Shown: positions 11,170-23,200 of the stretch, one piece after another | Position numbering within the stretch: position 1 is the stretch's first letter | Layout: each line of letters begins with the position of its first letter | Assembly (NCBI GenBank): GCA_015832175.1 | Contig: WJXW01000013.1 | Span: forward strand, 1,054,001 to 1,118,000 | DNA: 64,000 nucleotides | Reading direction: 5' to 3' | Source of the DNA: Paraphaeosphaeria minitans | Taxonomy: Eukaryota; Ascomycota; Dothideomycetes; Pleosporales; Didymosphaeriaceae | The notes under the pieces: model-generated | The model's database searches: none | What the model saw: the letters and a program-made list of their open reading frames with translations, nothing else | What the model was told of the DNA's origin: nothing | Position numbers and translations under genes: made by a program

Positions 11170-11290
11170 GTCCGTACTATTGTCCGTAGTTTACTGTCCG
11201 TAGTAGCTTTTCAACCGTCCGTACCGTACTAGTCCTTCAACCGTAAGAGCAACCGTACCGTACTAAAGTTAGAACCGTAGTACTGCCGTT
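11170..11290. repeat. Clustered CCGTAC / CCGTAGT motif repeats at the compartment border
   Basis: Within 120 bp the words TCCGTACT, TCCGTAGT, ACCGTCCGTACCGTACT, ACCGTACCGTACT and ACCGTAGTACTG occur in irregular succession. Composition changes from balanced to AT-rich directly afterwards. The block could be the edge of a mobile element or a small satellite; no inverted partner is seen in the window. Confidence 0.6.
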
Positions 11291-11339
11291 ATTGTTCCTA
11301 TTTAGGAAGGTGTGTCACGTATCTATTAGGCGTTAGATA

Positions 11340-11650
11340 GACTAGATCTAGACTACTTTAGGTATAGGATATACTAATATTATATCTAAGCTACTTCTAG
11401 TATAAATTAGATTAGACCTAAACTACTTTAGGTATAGTATATGCTAGTTAAAGTTAGTAAACTTAGACTATTTTAGTTATAGAATATACAAGATCTAGAC
11501 CCTCTTAGGTATAGAATATTCTAGATCTAGATCTTTTTAGGTATAGAATCCTCTAGATCTAGACTACTTTAGATTAGAATCTACTAAGGCTAGGCTCTTT
11601 TAGGTATAAAATACTATTATTCTAGACTACTTTAGGTATATTAAATCTAA
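11340..11650. repeat. Degenerate tandem repeat, period about 32 bp
   Basis: Roughly nine units follow the pattern 'CTAGACTACTTTAGGTATAG' plus an AT-rich tail. Spacing varies around 32 bp and substitutions are mostly transitions. It lies just inside the AT-rich border. Confidence 0.6.
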
Positions 11651-13221
11651 GAGGGTAGCTAGTCCTAAAGGATTAAAGTTAGTTCTTAGGTAGGAGTACT
11701 TATAAAGGTTAAGTAGTCTTATTAATAAAAATAATAGTATCTTATAAAGGATAATAAGTTAATAATGTAGCCTAAGTGTAATCTAAATAATAGATTAATA
11801 AAAAGGTTAAACATAAGTATAGAAAGTCTATTCTTACGTTCCTATATACTATAGTAATTAGTCTAACTAATTATAGTAATTAACGCAATTAGGCTATGCT
11901 TAGTAATTAGTGCTATAGTCTGCGTAGTCCACTTGGTATACTAAGGCTACTAATTATACTAATTAGGTTATATAATAGTAACTACGACACACGCGCTACT
12001 TTATAAAATAGTTATATATATAGGCTAAGTAATTTATACTTTAGATTTTAATATTATTCCCCTTCTTTCTAGGATTTATTCTTAAATTATATAACGTTAT
12101 TATATACCTAGTTATTACTAGAGCAACTCCTTCGTTATAAGTCGTATTACTTTTGATACTATTATACCTAAATGTTTACCTACTACGAGTACTAATTATT
12201 ACTATTTTTTATAAAACTCTATTAACTCCTTTATTAACGCTATAGTTAAGAAATGTGTAATACATACTAGACATAGTTATATTTATAAGGTCTACGTTTA
12301 TTTTAGGAAATATAGCGAGTATTTTATTATAGTTAATATTATAATATTTATGTGTTAGAGTCTAAGTTTAACTAGTTACTTTTAGAGAAAAAGAAGTTAT
12401 AAGCATAGATAAAGAAATTAATAGAAATATATTACACTGTGTCTAAGGCCTATATAAAGGTATTAGAAAAGTTACGTATTACTTATACGTATAAAGATTA
12501 ATTACATTAGTGAATAGACTTACTAAATAAGGATACTAAGGATACTATTACTATAGAAAAGAAGAATATATAAGAGGTAGAGGTATAAGTGTGATAGGCT
12601 TAATGCTTAATAAGCCAAATTGCCAAAGAATACTTTTATAAATCTATAAGAAGTAGAAGTTAAGCTTCTACTACTAAACTTATATATCTAGGGTTAGAAG
12701 ATTAGATTTTAAGAACCTAATAGGCCTAAGGTTAAAGTATCTAAAATAAGAATATCTACTAGGTCGTAGCCTAGAATATACCTCTCTAGCCCTAGTTAGG
12801 TAGCGTCTAACTTAGTAGCAATTAATTAAATAGATTAATTTTTATTATTAGTCTCTTATTACTATTAGGTACGAGGAGGGCTATTAGGTACTTAAAAAGA
12901 GAGCGTTAGTTCACCTATTATAAGTAAGCGTGTTATTTACGGCCTTAATCTACTACTCTATAATAGGTCTATTATTTTCGCGATAGGCAGAAGTAGGTGT
13001 AGTTATTCTAGTTAAGGTAAAGTGTTGCACTAGCGCTATTTACTAGCTTATTAATAAAACCTTTATTATTATTAATATAGGCTCTTCTCTACTAATCTAC
13101 AGTAGTTTTACTTAGATTTCTCTAGATAGCACTTTATCCCACTAGCCACTTTTATTTCTTTTAATATTTTCCACTTTTTCGTGTTCTACTTAGCTTGTTT
13201 TCTATCCCTATTACTCTTATT
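11651..13221. other. Unassigned AT-rich sequence with a degraded plus-strand coding relic
   Basis: No LTR pair or retroelement motif is recognised here. A plus frame from about 12,120 to 12,500 is broken only by TAG/TAA. It contains KKCVIHTRHS followed by tyrosines spaced Y-x2-Y-x5-Y-x2-Y; TAT and TAC are one G-to-A step from Cys codons. This would fit a decayed cysteine cluster like those of the accessory genes described at 31.1 and 55.3 kb, but the call is weak. Confidence 0.3.
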
Positions 13222-13447
13222 TAAATTGTGAGGTCTAGTTATAGGCAATAGTACTTGCTTCGCACTAGGAAGGACAGTAAAAGGATGACTCTAGTAATAT
13301 TAATAGAATAATACTTGTCTTATATAGAGTTAACGCGTGGCGCAGGTTTTGCGCAGCTAGCTCGCTTAGCGCACAGACCCTCTATGAGGCCTTGGCGCTA
13401 GATACCACAACACCACAACAATATCGTGATCTACCTGTTACATAAAT
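13222..13447. mobile_element. Solo LTR of Gypsy-1 with 5-bp target duplication TAAAT
   Basis: The LTR is 13227-13442 (216 bp), beginning TGTGAGGTCTAG and ending CTACCTGTTACA. Direct repeats TAAAT flank it exactly at 13222-13226 and 13443-13447. The same LTR occurs at 30506, 36815, 37412 and 62368. No internal element sequence adjoins it, so it is the product of LTR-LTR recombination that removed a full element. It is less mutated than most surrounding copies. Confidence 0.93.
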
Positions 13448-13856
13448 AGCCTTTTCTAACTACTAAAATACGCTACGTAACTTAAAGTGTGCTTATACTA
13501 ATAATAGTTAAAATAACACTTCTTATACTTTAACGCCTAGTACGCTTAGTTAGAATAGTAAGAGTAAAAAGTAGAAACTTATTAATAAAACCTATGCTAT
13601 TACTAATAATCTACTAGTAAAAATAAAAGTAGAGTCTATTTATAAAGAAAGTTATTCTATTTCTAAAAGTTATTTCTCTCTTTTTCTTTTTTCTTTTTTC
13701 TTATTTCTTTCTTCTTTTTTCTTTTTTTATTATAGCGTCTACTACTATTTCTTCTTTTAGTAGTTTTTTTTAACTATTCCTTAGTTCTTTTAACCCCTAG
13801 GGGTTAAGAATTGATATATTTAGGCCCTTAAAAATAGCGTAATTATATATCTATAT
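13448..13856. other. AT-rich host sequence of Copia-1 derivative, with polypyrimidine tract
   Basis: This unassigned stretch lies between the solo LTR and the 2.2 kb Copia-1 derivative. About 13,672-13,735 is an almost pure T/C tract (TTTCTTTTTTC type). A short inverted repeat CCCCTAGGGG sits near 13,794-13,803. No coding signal is recognised. Confidence 0.45.
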
Positions 13857-14168
13857 TGTAGGTTTGGCTTAATCTGTAATTAAGTATTTAAGGGTTAATA
13901 GTATACTATTGTGTAAAGGGTAAGAAGTAGGTTTAATTAATTATGTCTTGTCTATCGTATAAAGGGGCACTAAGGACCTTATAAAGTCTCTGCCTCTTAG
14001 CGCTAACCTAAGTAGTGGGTCCTTGTGTAGGTCCTTATAGGTAGGTAGGGCCTTATAAAGTCTCTACCTCTTAGCGCTAACCTAAGTAGTGGGTCCTTGT
14101 GCGGGTCCCTATAGGTAGGTAGGCCCCTATTTCACTTAGTGCTGTTTATATAATAAAGTATATAAACA
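13857..14168 (-). repeat. Copia-1 LTR (left)
   Basis: A 312 bp LTR containing a 73-74 bp direct duplication inside it (units beginning CCTTATAAAGTCTC at 13977 and 14051). The partner LTR at 15746-16057 has the same duplication. Confidence 0.9.
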
Positions 14169-15745
14169 CTAGTAACTTTTCTTTTATATAATAGCTTATG
14201 TCTATTATACACTTCCCTTTCCTATCCTTCTTTATCTATATAGTTAGCCTTCCCCTATTAGAACAGGTTATAAAGTAAGTGTAGTGTCGCTATATAGTAG
14301 AAGTCCTATTTATACCTACTCTTATATAAATAGGTAGTAACAGCTAATCTGCTTAGTTCTTACTCTACCCCTTTATATAGTAGTAGAGTCGCATTGCGTA
14401 ATAAGGCTCTTTCTAGGTATATATCCTATGCGTAAATAGAAGGTAGGGTGTTAAGTAATATAATGCTTAGCACTAGGTCTTAGTAAGTAGGTATAGAAGA
14501 ATGTCTCCTAGTTATGCGATAAAAGTATATAGTAGAAGTAAGGTATAAAGTAGCCTTCTATGCTTCTTCTTTATTACTCTATTAGTCTTATTTATCTTCT
14601 TTCTCTTTTATATAATAGTTTTTATCCTCTAGGTCTCCTTTAAAGTTAAGGATAATCTTGTCTAGCTAGATAGAAGCATAATCTCTTAGTTATTAAAGAG
14701 ACTAGGAGTGTCTAGCCTCTTTATATAATGTAGTTTGTTAGGCAAAAGTAGTCTAGGTTTCTAGTTACTGCTACTAGTGTGGCTTTATATATAGTGTCTC
14801 TGTCTTCGCACGTATAGGGATAGGCCCTAGCTATACTTTATATATATATGTATTGCCTATAGATAGTGTAGGTTATATTATTAGGATTATGTAAAGTAGT
14901 TTAGGTTAGGATTATAGCGTTGTTGTATAAAAGGTCTATAGCTTATAGTTAAACTATAATAGTTTAAAGAGTTTCTTTGCATAGGTGTCCTTTATTATAG
15001 TATTAGTAGCGATAAAGCCTTCTTTTATAAGAAAAGTAATAAGCTCTCTTCTTACTATATAACTAATCTTATTAAAGGTTCTTTCTTTCTAGTTATTAAA
15101 ATCTTTAGTAAAAGAAGAAATTACCTCTTTACTTTTAAGGCTACTTACGCGATATTACGTAATTATGTACACTATATAAGTGTTAGCTATTTTAGAGAAG
15201 GGGGTAGGTGGCTATGTAGATCTACTCTATCTACCTAGTACTTTTGTGCGATCTCTCCTTTTAAGGTAATAGCTTTAATATTTATTACTTCCTCTACTTA
15301 TTAAAGCTATGTTACTTTATCTTCTTACTAAGGAGGCAGTATTAATTATTACGTGACGTCCTTCGGTTATAGTTCCTCTAGGAAGTTTCCTAGTCTTAAG
15401 GCTATGTTATTATTATTATCTTTCTTTATTGTGCGACGTGTCTACATTTAGTTATCACTAGTTTAATTATACGACTTATTTGCGTTTAGTTATTGCTAGT
15501 TTAATTATGCGACGTGTTTTTTAGGGTTATAAAAGGGTTCACTATCTCCTTTCTTTTCTATAGAATAGCTTAGACTAGATTATGCAACTCTTTACAGATA
15601 TATACACTTTATTTCTACTTATTATACAATCTAAAATTTCATTTCTAGTAAAGGTAACAATATAAAGCCTACATATCTAGCTTATAGGGCGCTCTGTCTT
15701 TAAACCTTACTAGTTTGTAGTTAATTAGAATTAACCACTAAATAG

Positions 15746-16057
15746 TGTAGGTTTAGCTTAATCTATAATTAAGCATTTAAGGATTAATAGTATACTATTG
15801 TATAAAGGGTAAGAAGTAGGTTTAATTAATTACGTCTTATCTATTGTATAAAGGGGCACTAAGAACCTTATAAAGTCTCTACCTCTTAGCGCTAACCTAA
15901 GTAGTAGGTCCTTGTGCGGGTTATTATAGGTAGGCAGGGCCTTATAAAGTCTCTGCCTCTTAGCGCTAACCTAAGTAGTAGGTCCTTGTGCGGGTCCCCA
16001 CAGGTAGGCAGGTTCCTATTTCACTTAGTGCTGTTTGTACGATAAACTATATAGACA
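15746..16057 (-). repeat. Copia-1 LTR (right)
   Basis: Starts TGTAGGTTTAGC and ends ATATAGACA. It is the same length as the left LTR and differs from it mainly by C/T and G/A changes. Confidence 0.9.
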
Positions 16058-16062
16058 TATAT

Positions 16063-19000
16063 ACTATTATTAAGCGCTAGTGTATTAACTATGCTTAGTG
16101 TAGTTATATTTAACTTTTAAAGCTAGCTAGCAAAGCCTCTACTTATAAGAAGTACTATATATATAAGCTTACTAGCTATACTAGCTATATAAGCTCTTTT
16201 TTAAGCCCTTTTGTATAGCTCCCATTACTAATTTATATTATAGATCTAGCCTACTCTAATTAATAAATAGCGTAAAAACTATACTAAAATCTTTATTAGT
16301 AGCGGCTACCTTTTCTAGAAGAACAAGAATAAGAGTAGTAAGTAGTAGTTAGAATTTATATTATAGCTAGACGCCGTTTACCAGTTAGTTAAGGACGCTA
16401 TTATTACCGTTTATAATACTTTTAAGTAGTAGACGTAAGTCGCTACTACTACTACTATGCTTCCTAAAGTTCTTACTCTACTTACTTATACTACTAAAGG
16501 TGTTAAAGCTACTATTAAGCTTATTAAGCTACTCTTTATTAAGGTATAGAAGCTCTACGCTACTCTCCCTTTAGCCTTTATAAGTTCTATTCCTGTTTTA
16601 TCTACTAGGCGTAGCTAATATTAAGATAGAAAAAAATACGTTACACTCTATTACTACTACTACTATTGTCTAAGAGTAAGAATAATAATCCTCCTACTAA
16701 TAAACTAGTAAATAACGCTGCGGAGGCGGCTCTAATAGGCGTGTAGTCTATAATTATTTTTATAGCTGTTTTTGCGCAGCTATGTAACTAGTTAGGTTTT
16801 ACGTAGTTATAGGAGGCTTAGGGGTAGTGTTATGCCTTTATAATTTATAGCTTAGGCTAGGCTCTACTAGATCTTCCTTATTTAGAAGAGGCTATATAGT
16901 AGGGACTATTCTAGATAACCGTTTTCTACGCAGTTTCTAGAATAACTTAATTCTACTACTACCTTCTAAATACTAGCTAAACGGCCTAGTTTTGTATACC
17001 TTTAGATCTGGGAGAAATAACTCTTATATAGACTTTACTCCTAGTTTACCTTATTAATCCCCTGTTACTAGAGGGAAGGTAGGCAGGAACGGCTAGGATA
17101 GAACCTTAGAGAATACTAGCCTAGGTTACTATAAAGTAATAGGCCTACTCTCTTTATCCTTTACTAGATAGATAATAAAAACCAGGTAAACTAGACTAGG
17201 CTAGAACGCTTATATAAGCCTCCTAACTTTATATCTCCTAGAGAGGTAAAAAATAGATCTTTCTAATAAAGTACATCTTTCTAGAGAGATATAGTCTCTA
17301 GAATTCTATTCTAGTAAGGAATTAAACTAAAGATTATATAACCTAAATAGTTTCCTTTAAGAAATGCACTCTTTCCTTATAGGGTTAAAAAGTTACCTAT
17401 TATGGAAAACTCTATAGTAGCTTAAACTAATAGGTAAATACCTAAATAGTACTACTAATGAACTAATACGTAGTAGAAGGCTAGGCCGGGCTTATAACCT
17501 ATAAAGAGGAAGTAAAGGCTAGAGGATAAAAGGTAACGTTTTAGACCTTCTAGTACCTTCTCTCCCCTAGTACTAGTTACCTAGAATAGTAGAGACTAGG
17601 GTAATAGAGAATAGATGAAACGTAGGTAAATAGACTAATAAAACCTTAGGTATTATAGTGTTATAGGTGCGTTTACCTTAAGTAAGGAATATAAAAGAAT
17701 AAGTTAAGTTATCCTATTTAGAATCTATTATACAAATTTAACTACTCTAATTGTCTATTAGGTCTCTTTGTATCTTCTCTAGTTATTATCTATTCTATTC
17801 CCTAGTTAGCTATCTTAAACAACAGCTAATTGGCCCTATGTTTCTCTAACTCTCTATTATAGGCTAACCTTTACACTACATTTTCCTCCCTCTTTTCTAG
17901 GCTTAGTCCCTTAAGCGTACTATCTTACTACCCTTTTAACACCTTATTAGTAGTTACCTCTTAGACCTATAATTTCCTTAATCCTTAGCTAGCCACCTTT
18001 ACTTAATTATTCTACCTACTAACCTATCACCTATCTACTACTTATATTCCTATAATTAAAGTTGTTTATTAACTTCTTTATATATTAGGCAGGGACGTAG
18101 CGTTAGTCTAATTTTAGGGCTATAATTTTACCTTAGCCTCTAGCTAACTAACTGTGCCTAATTATATTAACTACTAATCTATCGCCCTTTTACTACTTAT
18201 ATCCCTATAATTAAAGTTATTTGTAGGCCTTTTAGTATATTAGATAGTAATATTATAGTAATATCCTTTTATAAATACTTCTACTAAGCCGCTTAGGTAG
18301 CCTACGCTTAATCTTTAGGGTATATAACTCTAGGATTTCTTCTACTCTATCCTTCTTCTAACTCTTACTTTTACTCTCCTCCCTCTGTTTTAGTCCTTCT
18401 AATACCTATTTAACAACTCTACTGCAGTTATAGCTATAGTTAACTATACCCTAGGTAGAATAGCTACTTCTAGTGCTAGTAGTAGGAAGGGTAGTAATAA
18501 TTTAAATAAGCGTAGCCCTACTAGCAATATAAAGGCGAACCTTGTTATCTACCCTTTTAAGTCTACTAAGGAGTATATTATTAAGTAGCGTATTTTATCC
18601 TAAAAACCTTTTATATCCTATTACTAACTTTTCTAGTAAGGGTAAGGGCTAATTAGCGTATAAACTATAATTTTCTATATAAACTAGCTTACTTTATCTA
18701 TAACCTAGGTATATTAAGTGTTACTTTAGGTTCTACTCTTCGCACTACTAGCGTCTATAAGAATAATAGCTATTTAGACCTTACTATTTAGCAGTTTAAT
18801 ATTAGTAATACTTAAGTAGAGACTATTACTAAGTTCTTTAGCTTAGGTACTAAAAAGACTCTATTAAAGCGTAGATACTATAATACTAATATTAATATAG
18901 GTATCTAGTATACTACTGCCTCCTTTTATTTTCCTCCTTCTTCTCTAATTAACTATTACTACACCTACTACTAGAATAAGAGTAAGAGGAGTAAGCTCTA

Positions 19001-20279
19001 TTTTAGTAGTAAATATAGGGTTTCCTATTTAGAAGGTATGCTACTAAACTAAAGAGAATATAATAAGTACTAGATAAATAGTAACTATATCTTTTATTTT
19101 TTTTATTATAAGTTCTAGTTCTAATTCCTTATTACCTAAGCTAATATCTCTTTTCTCTTAAGTAAGCTAGCTAACCCTATTAGTCCTTCTATAGACAATA
19201 TTATTTTAGCTGCTAATATTCTTTCTACTAGTATAACCTACTTTTAGGCTCCTTCTAGTTATATTTCTAAGGCTGTTTTTGCCCTTAATACTCCTATTTT
19301 TAGGGAGCCTATAGAACCCTAATATACTATTACTATAAACTATAGTTCTTTTTCCTTAGCAGCCCTTTAAAATTATTTCTAAAAGTCTTCTAGAGGTTTC
19401 CTCTAGTCTCCTCCTAGTAGTGCTTTATTATTTTAGGGTTTTAGTCCTCTAGCTTAAGGAGGTTTTTATTCTAGCTCTAATTATAAATTATCTAGTCCTA
19501 GATTACCTATGCGCCTAGATTCTTTTACTAGAAAGAATACTTCTCTTTAGCCTTAGCTATTTTTTAGTCTACTTATTCTTAGTATTTTTATTCTAGTTCT
19601 CTCTTGCCTTATTAGCGATCTATTAATTAGGCTACCTAAAATTATACTAGATCTCTTCTTTAGTCTAAGGTAACTAGGGCCTCTAGCTCTATAGAGCCCT
19701 AAACTCTAAATACTTATTAGTTTAGCTACTACTACAAAGATAATATTACTATTAATAATAAAGAGGATAATAATTAGTACTCTAATATATTTTTAGCTAG
19801 TAACTAGGTGTTTTCTATTTCTTTTTCCTATACTATCTACCTATTTTCTTTATTCTTTTATATTAATTTTTCTAAAATCCTATTAAGTACTTTACTTCTA
19901 CTATCCTTTCTCCCTTTCTTTTACTAACTGCCTATAGTTAGCTTTCCTAATTCTATATTAAGAAAGGATTAGGCTAGTTTAATTTAATATTAAACTCTAA
20001 AGTAGAGATATTTTAGTTTATATTAAAATCTAATACTTCTACTCTCTTTAAAATAACTACTTTTAGTAAATTACCTCTTGTCTATGTAAGTAGTATAATA
20101 GCCTATTAGAGTTCCTTCTTCTACTCTACTCTTCTAGTTCTTATAAGGCTATCTTTAACTTCTAAGCTAGAATTGCTATACTCCTCCCTCTCTTTAATTT
20201 CTTAATAGCGTAGTAGTTTTAACAGCTTTAGTAGTAGGGTCTAAGAGTTAATTAGTAGGTCTTTAGGCATAATCCTTAT
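16063..20279. other. Unassigned RIP-degraded sequence left of Gypsy-4 pol
   Basis: The stretch lies between the Copia-1 derivative and the end of the Gypsy-4 integrase. Long frames interrupted only by TAG/TAA exist on both strands: plus about 16,250-16,700 and 18,400-19,700, and an equally open minus frame over 18,400-19,900. I therefore cannot assign strand or identity. An imperfect repeat of about 60-70 bp (TACTTATATYCCTATAATTA core) occurs near 18,040 and 18,200. The 3' LTR of Gypsy-4 should lie here but I could not delimit it. Confidence 0.4.
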
Positions 20280-23200
20280 TCTTCCTTTTAGTACCTAAGC
20301 TTTATTATCTAGGATATACTAGTAGAAGCGCTTAAGGTAGTTACTATATATAGTATACTAGAATATAGCTCTATTAAGCTCTTCTAGTTAGTAATATAAC
20401 TAGCTAGGGTAGTTAATAGAGATTTAGTAAGGGCCTAGCTAGTAATCCCTTATCTTTACAGCTGTTAACTTGTCTATAGCCCTAAATAAATTCTAAACTA
20501 GCACTAGGTCTTCTTTATAAAAGTTTTATTAATAGGCTTTACTAAAATCCTATTACTCTACTTCCTTAAGGCGCATTCTTCTTAACCTAGATAGTGCCTC
20601 TAAAAGTTTATTACCTCTCTATTCTAACTACTTAGCCCTTAGGGCAAGTAGATCTAATTAGTTTTCTACCTCTAACTATAGTAGGGTCTACCAGCTTTTA
20701 ATCGCTAGTTTAATAGGTAATATAGGTTAAATACTAGTTATTATCTCTATAGGGGCTAACCCTATGCTTTATTAAATTAAAATCCTTTTAGCCTATACTA
20801 CTATAAGTAAATTGCGTTCCTAATTATTTTCTAGCTTTGTAAGTACTATAATAAGTAATTAGTAATCTTATTTAACTAGTCCTTAAGCCTTAGAGTTATA
20901 GGAGGAAGCTTAAATATAGTATATCTTATAGTGTCTGGCTAGTGCTTTAACCACTAATTTGTTTTTAGGCCCCCTATCTACACTTAGTTAAGGAAATACC
21001 CCCTACCTATAAATAATATTCTTATAGAGAAACTTTACAACACTTTCTAAATCTACTCTAATAAGCGCTCTAGCTTTAGGCTATCCTAAGGCGTATTTCC
21101 TAGTAACAATAAGAAAGGATTTCTAATGCTTACTTATAGGTATGTAGGTAATATTAATAGTCTATCGTTTAAATAAGATCCTAGGGTTACTAACCTTAAG
21201 GCTTATCTCTATTAAATTACCTTATTTAGTAGCACAAATAGTATATTTCTTTAGCTTAGTTTAAATTATCTTAAACTAGCTCTCCTACTAGAACTAAAAC
21301 TAGATTGTAGTATTTATAGCCTAGATTCCTTTATAGTAGAGGTGCTAGTAGACCTTCTAAATAAGTGCCTTTTAAATATCTAGGTTATTAATTATCCTTT
21401 AGATAGTAAGATTTAGGGTTAACGTCTTAAATAGTAGGTTCGCTTTTATAAAAAGGGTTTAGGCCTTCTTTAACTACAAAAGGCGGTTTTTCTAGGGTAT
21501 TAGCCTATTAGGTCTTTTTCTAAATAGTAAGAACCTCGCTATCTCTTCTAATTTGTCTAAAAAGTCTTCGCTAAGGATCTAAGCCTTTTATAAGGTAAAC
21601 ACTAAGCTATTATTATACTTCTCTACTATATAGTCTATAAAGGGACCTAGGTCTTCTTCTAATCCTTCTAGCGCTGTCTATTCTTCTAGTTAGGGGTACC
21701 TTAATAATCTATTAGTAATAGTATTATATTTTCCTAGCCTATAGATAATTTTAAAGTCCTATAGTAGTATTATATCTAGCTATTAGTTTATAACTAATTT
21801 GAAGAGGTTAGTAAAAGCCTAGTTAAGCTGCGAAATTAAAGTATCTATATCTATTTTAATAATAAATTAGGTTCTATATAGGTACAGCGTAAACTTCTTT
21901 AGTACCTATACTACCGCTTTATATTTAAGCTTAGTTAAGTGCTACTTTAATTCTACTTTAGACTATAGTGTACTCTTAAACCACACTAGGTGGCGCTTCC
22001 TATTCTCTCCTACTTGCTTAATATAGGCTCCTCCTCCTTATAAACTTACGTCTACGCAGACGAAAATCTGCCTTTCTAATTTATAATTAAGAGTTATTAG
22101 AACTAGTGTAGTAGTAATACTCTCCTTTAGAATATTTATTAATTAGCGCTTAAGATCTCCTTACTTCTATTCTTAGCCTTTCCTAGTAAGTATATATAAA
22201 GGTTTTACTTTAATAGAAAAGTAGAAGATCTATTAGTAATAGTAAATATAAATCCTAATAAACTATTAAACTTCTTCTTAATTTGTGTATTCTTTCTAGT
22301 ATTAAATCTTAGCTACTTTCTTGTCTTAGGGCAATCAGCTATTAGGCGATACCTTATATCCTATAATTTCTATTTAGTTTACTTCCTAGAAGGATTTTAT
22401 TTCTAATATAGTAGTATAGGCCCTCTCTAGGTTAGTAAGTACCCTATCTAGCTATATAATATGTTTAAGCATAAATCGGCGTACCCTAGAAAGGGCTTCT
22501 TTGTCCCTATAGGTTAACTTTAGTCCTACTAATGCAATATTATTAATAAAGGGTAAAATATTAGGGAAATGCCTTTAAAGAATTGTTAACATAGCTCTCT
22601 AGAAAACTCCTAGTAAATTTATTACACCTTATAGCAGTGTGTAGTGACTTATAAGGCCTATAGGTGTCTAGAAAGCTATTATATCTCTTAAGGCTGTATA
22701 GAGCAGTATCTAGTTAAACCCTAAAAATAGATTAAATAAAAAGTAGATTACTCTACCTCTAATTCTCTCTAAAAATTTATTAGCTAAGGGTAGGAGATTA
22801 GCATCTCTTTCTAAAACCTTATTATAGAACTAGGTATTGTTAATTAATTAGTACCCTTTGTCTTCCTTTAGTACTAGGAACTAGGGGTTTTAATATTAGC
22901 TATTGTATATTTTAAGGACTTTTTAGTTAATCTAATCTAAAATTATTTAGTGTACTATAGACACTAGCTTTTTTAGGCAATTAAAGCCTCTTACTTACTA
23001 GGCTTTATATAGGATAGTCTAAATCTAGTACAGAGGCATAATATCCTTACTAATAGTTATTATCTCACTAAATTCCTAGGCTAGAGCTGCCTCCTAATAG
23101 AATATTAGCTTATAAATAAGTAAAATTTCTATAGGTTTTAGCTAGTCTCTAATATTTATCTCCTTTAGTTATTTAGGTGTTAATTGCTGCCCCCTTCTAA

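Larger units (their letters stand above)
13852..16062 (-). mobile_element. Internally deleted Copia-1 element (non-autonomous), target duplication TATAT
   Basis: Two LTRs of equal length, 13857-14168 and 15746-16057 (312 bp each, TGTAGG...ACA), bound a 1,577 bp interior. The whole is flanked by TATAT at 13852-13856 and 16058-16062. The interior is the reverse complement of the ends of the long Copia-1 copy. It matches 41,020-41,389 joined to 48,149-about 48,875, then about 49,566-49,715, then about 54,262-54,386, and continues beyond what that copy shows. Two deletions, about 0.7 kb and about 4.5 kb in Copia-1 coordinates (solo LTR included), remove most of gag and all of pol. Intact duplications at both ends show it inserted as a unit, so it was probably mobilised in trans. 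Confidence 0.88.

Noticed and set aside
10564..11232. 222-codon plus-strand reading frame as a gene
   Set aside because: No recognisable domain, odd composition, no promoter or intron context, and it terminates inside the CCGTAC repeats. It is kept only as a note in the transition zone.
11170..11290. Telomere-like or subtelomeric repeat
   Set aside because: The units do not match TTAGGG-type telomere repeats, spacing is irregular, and transposon sequence continues for more than 50 kb afterwards.
18400..19900. Antisense accessory gene in Gypsy-4 comparable to those in Gypsy-1 and Gypsy-3
   Set aside because: Frames on both strands are broken only by TAG/TAA here, and no consistent introns were found, so strand and identity are undecidable by eye.
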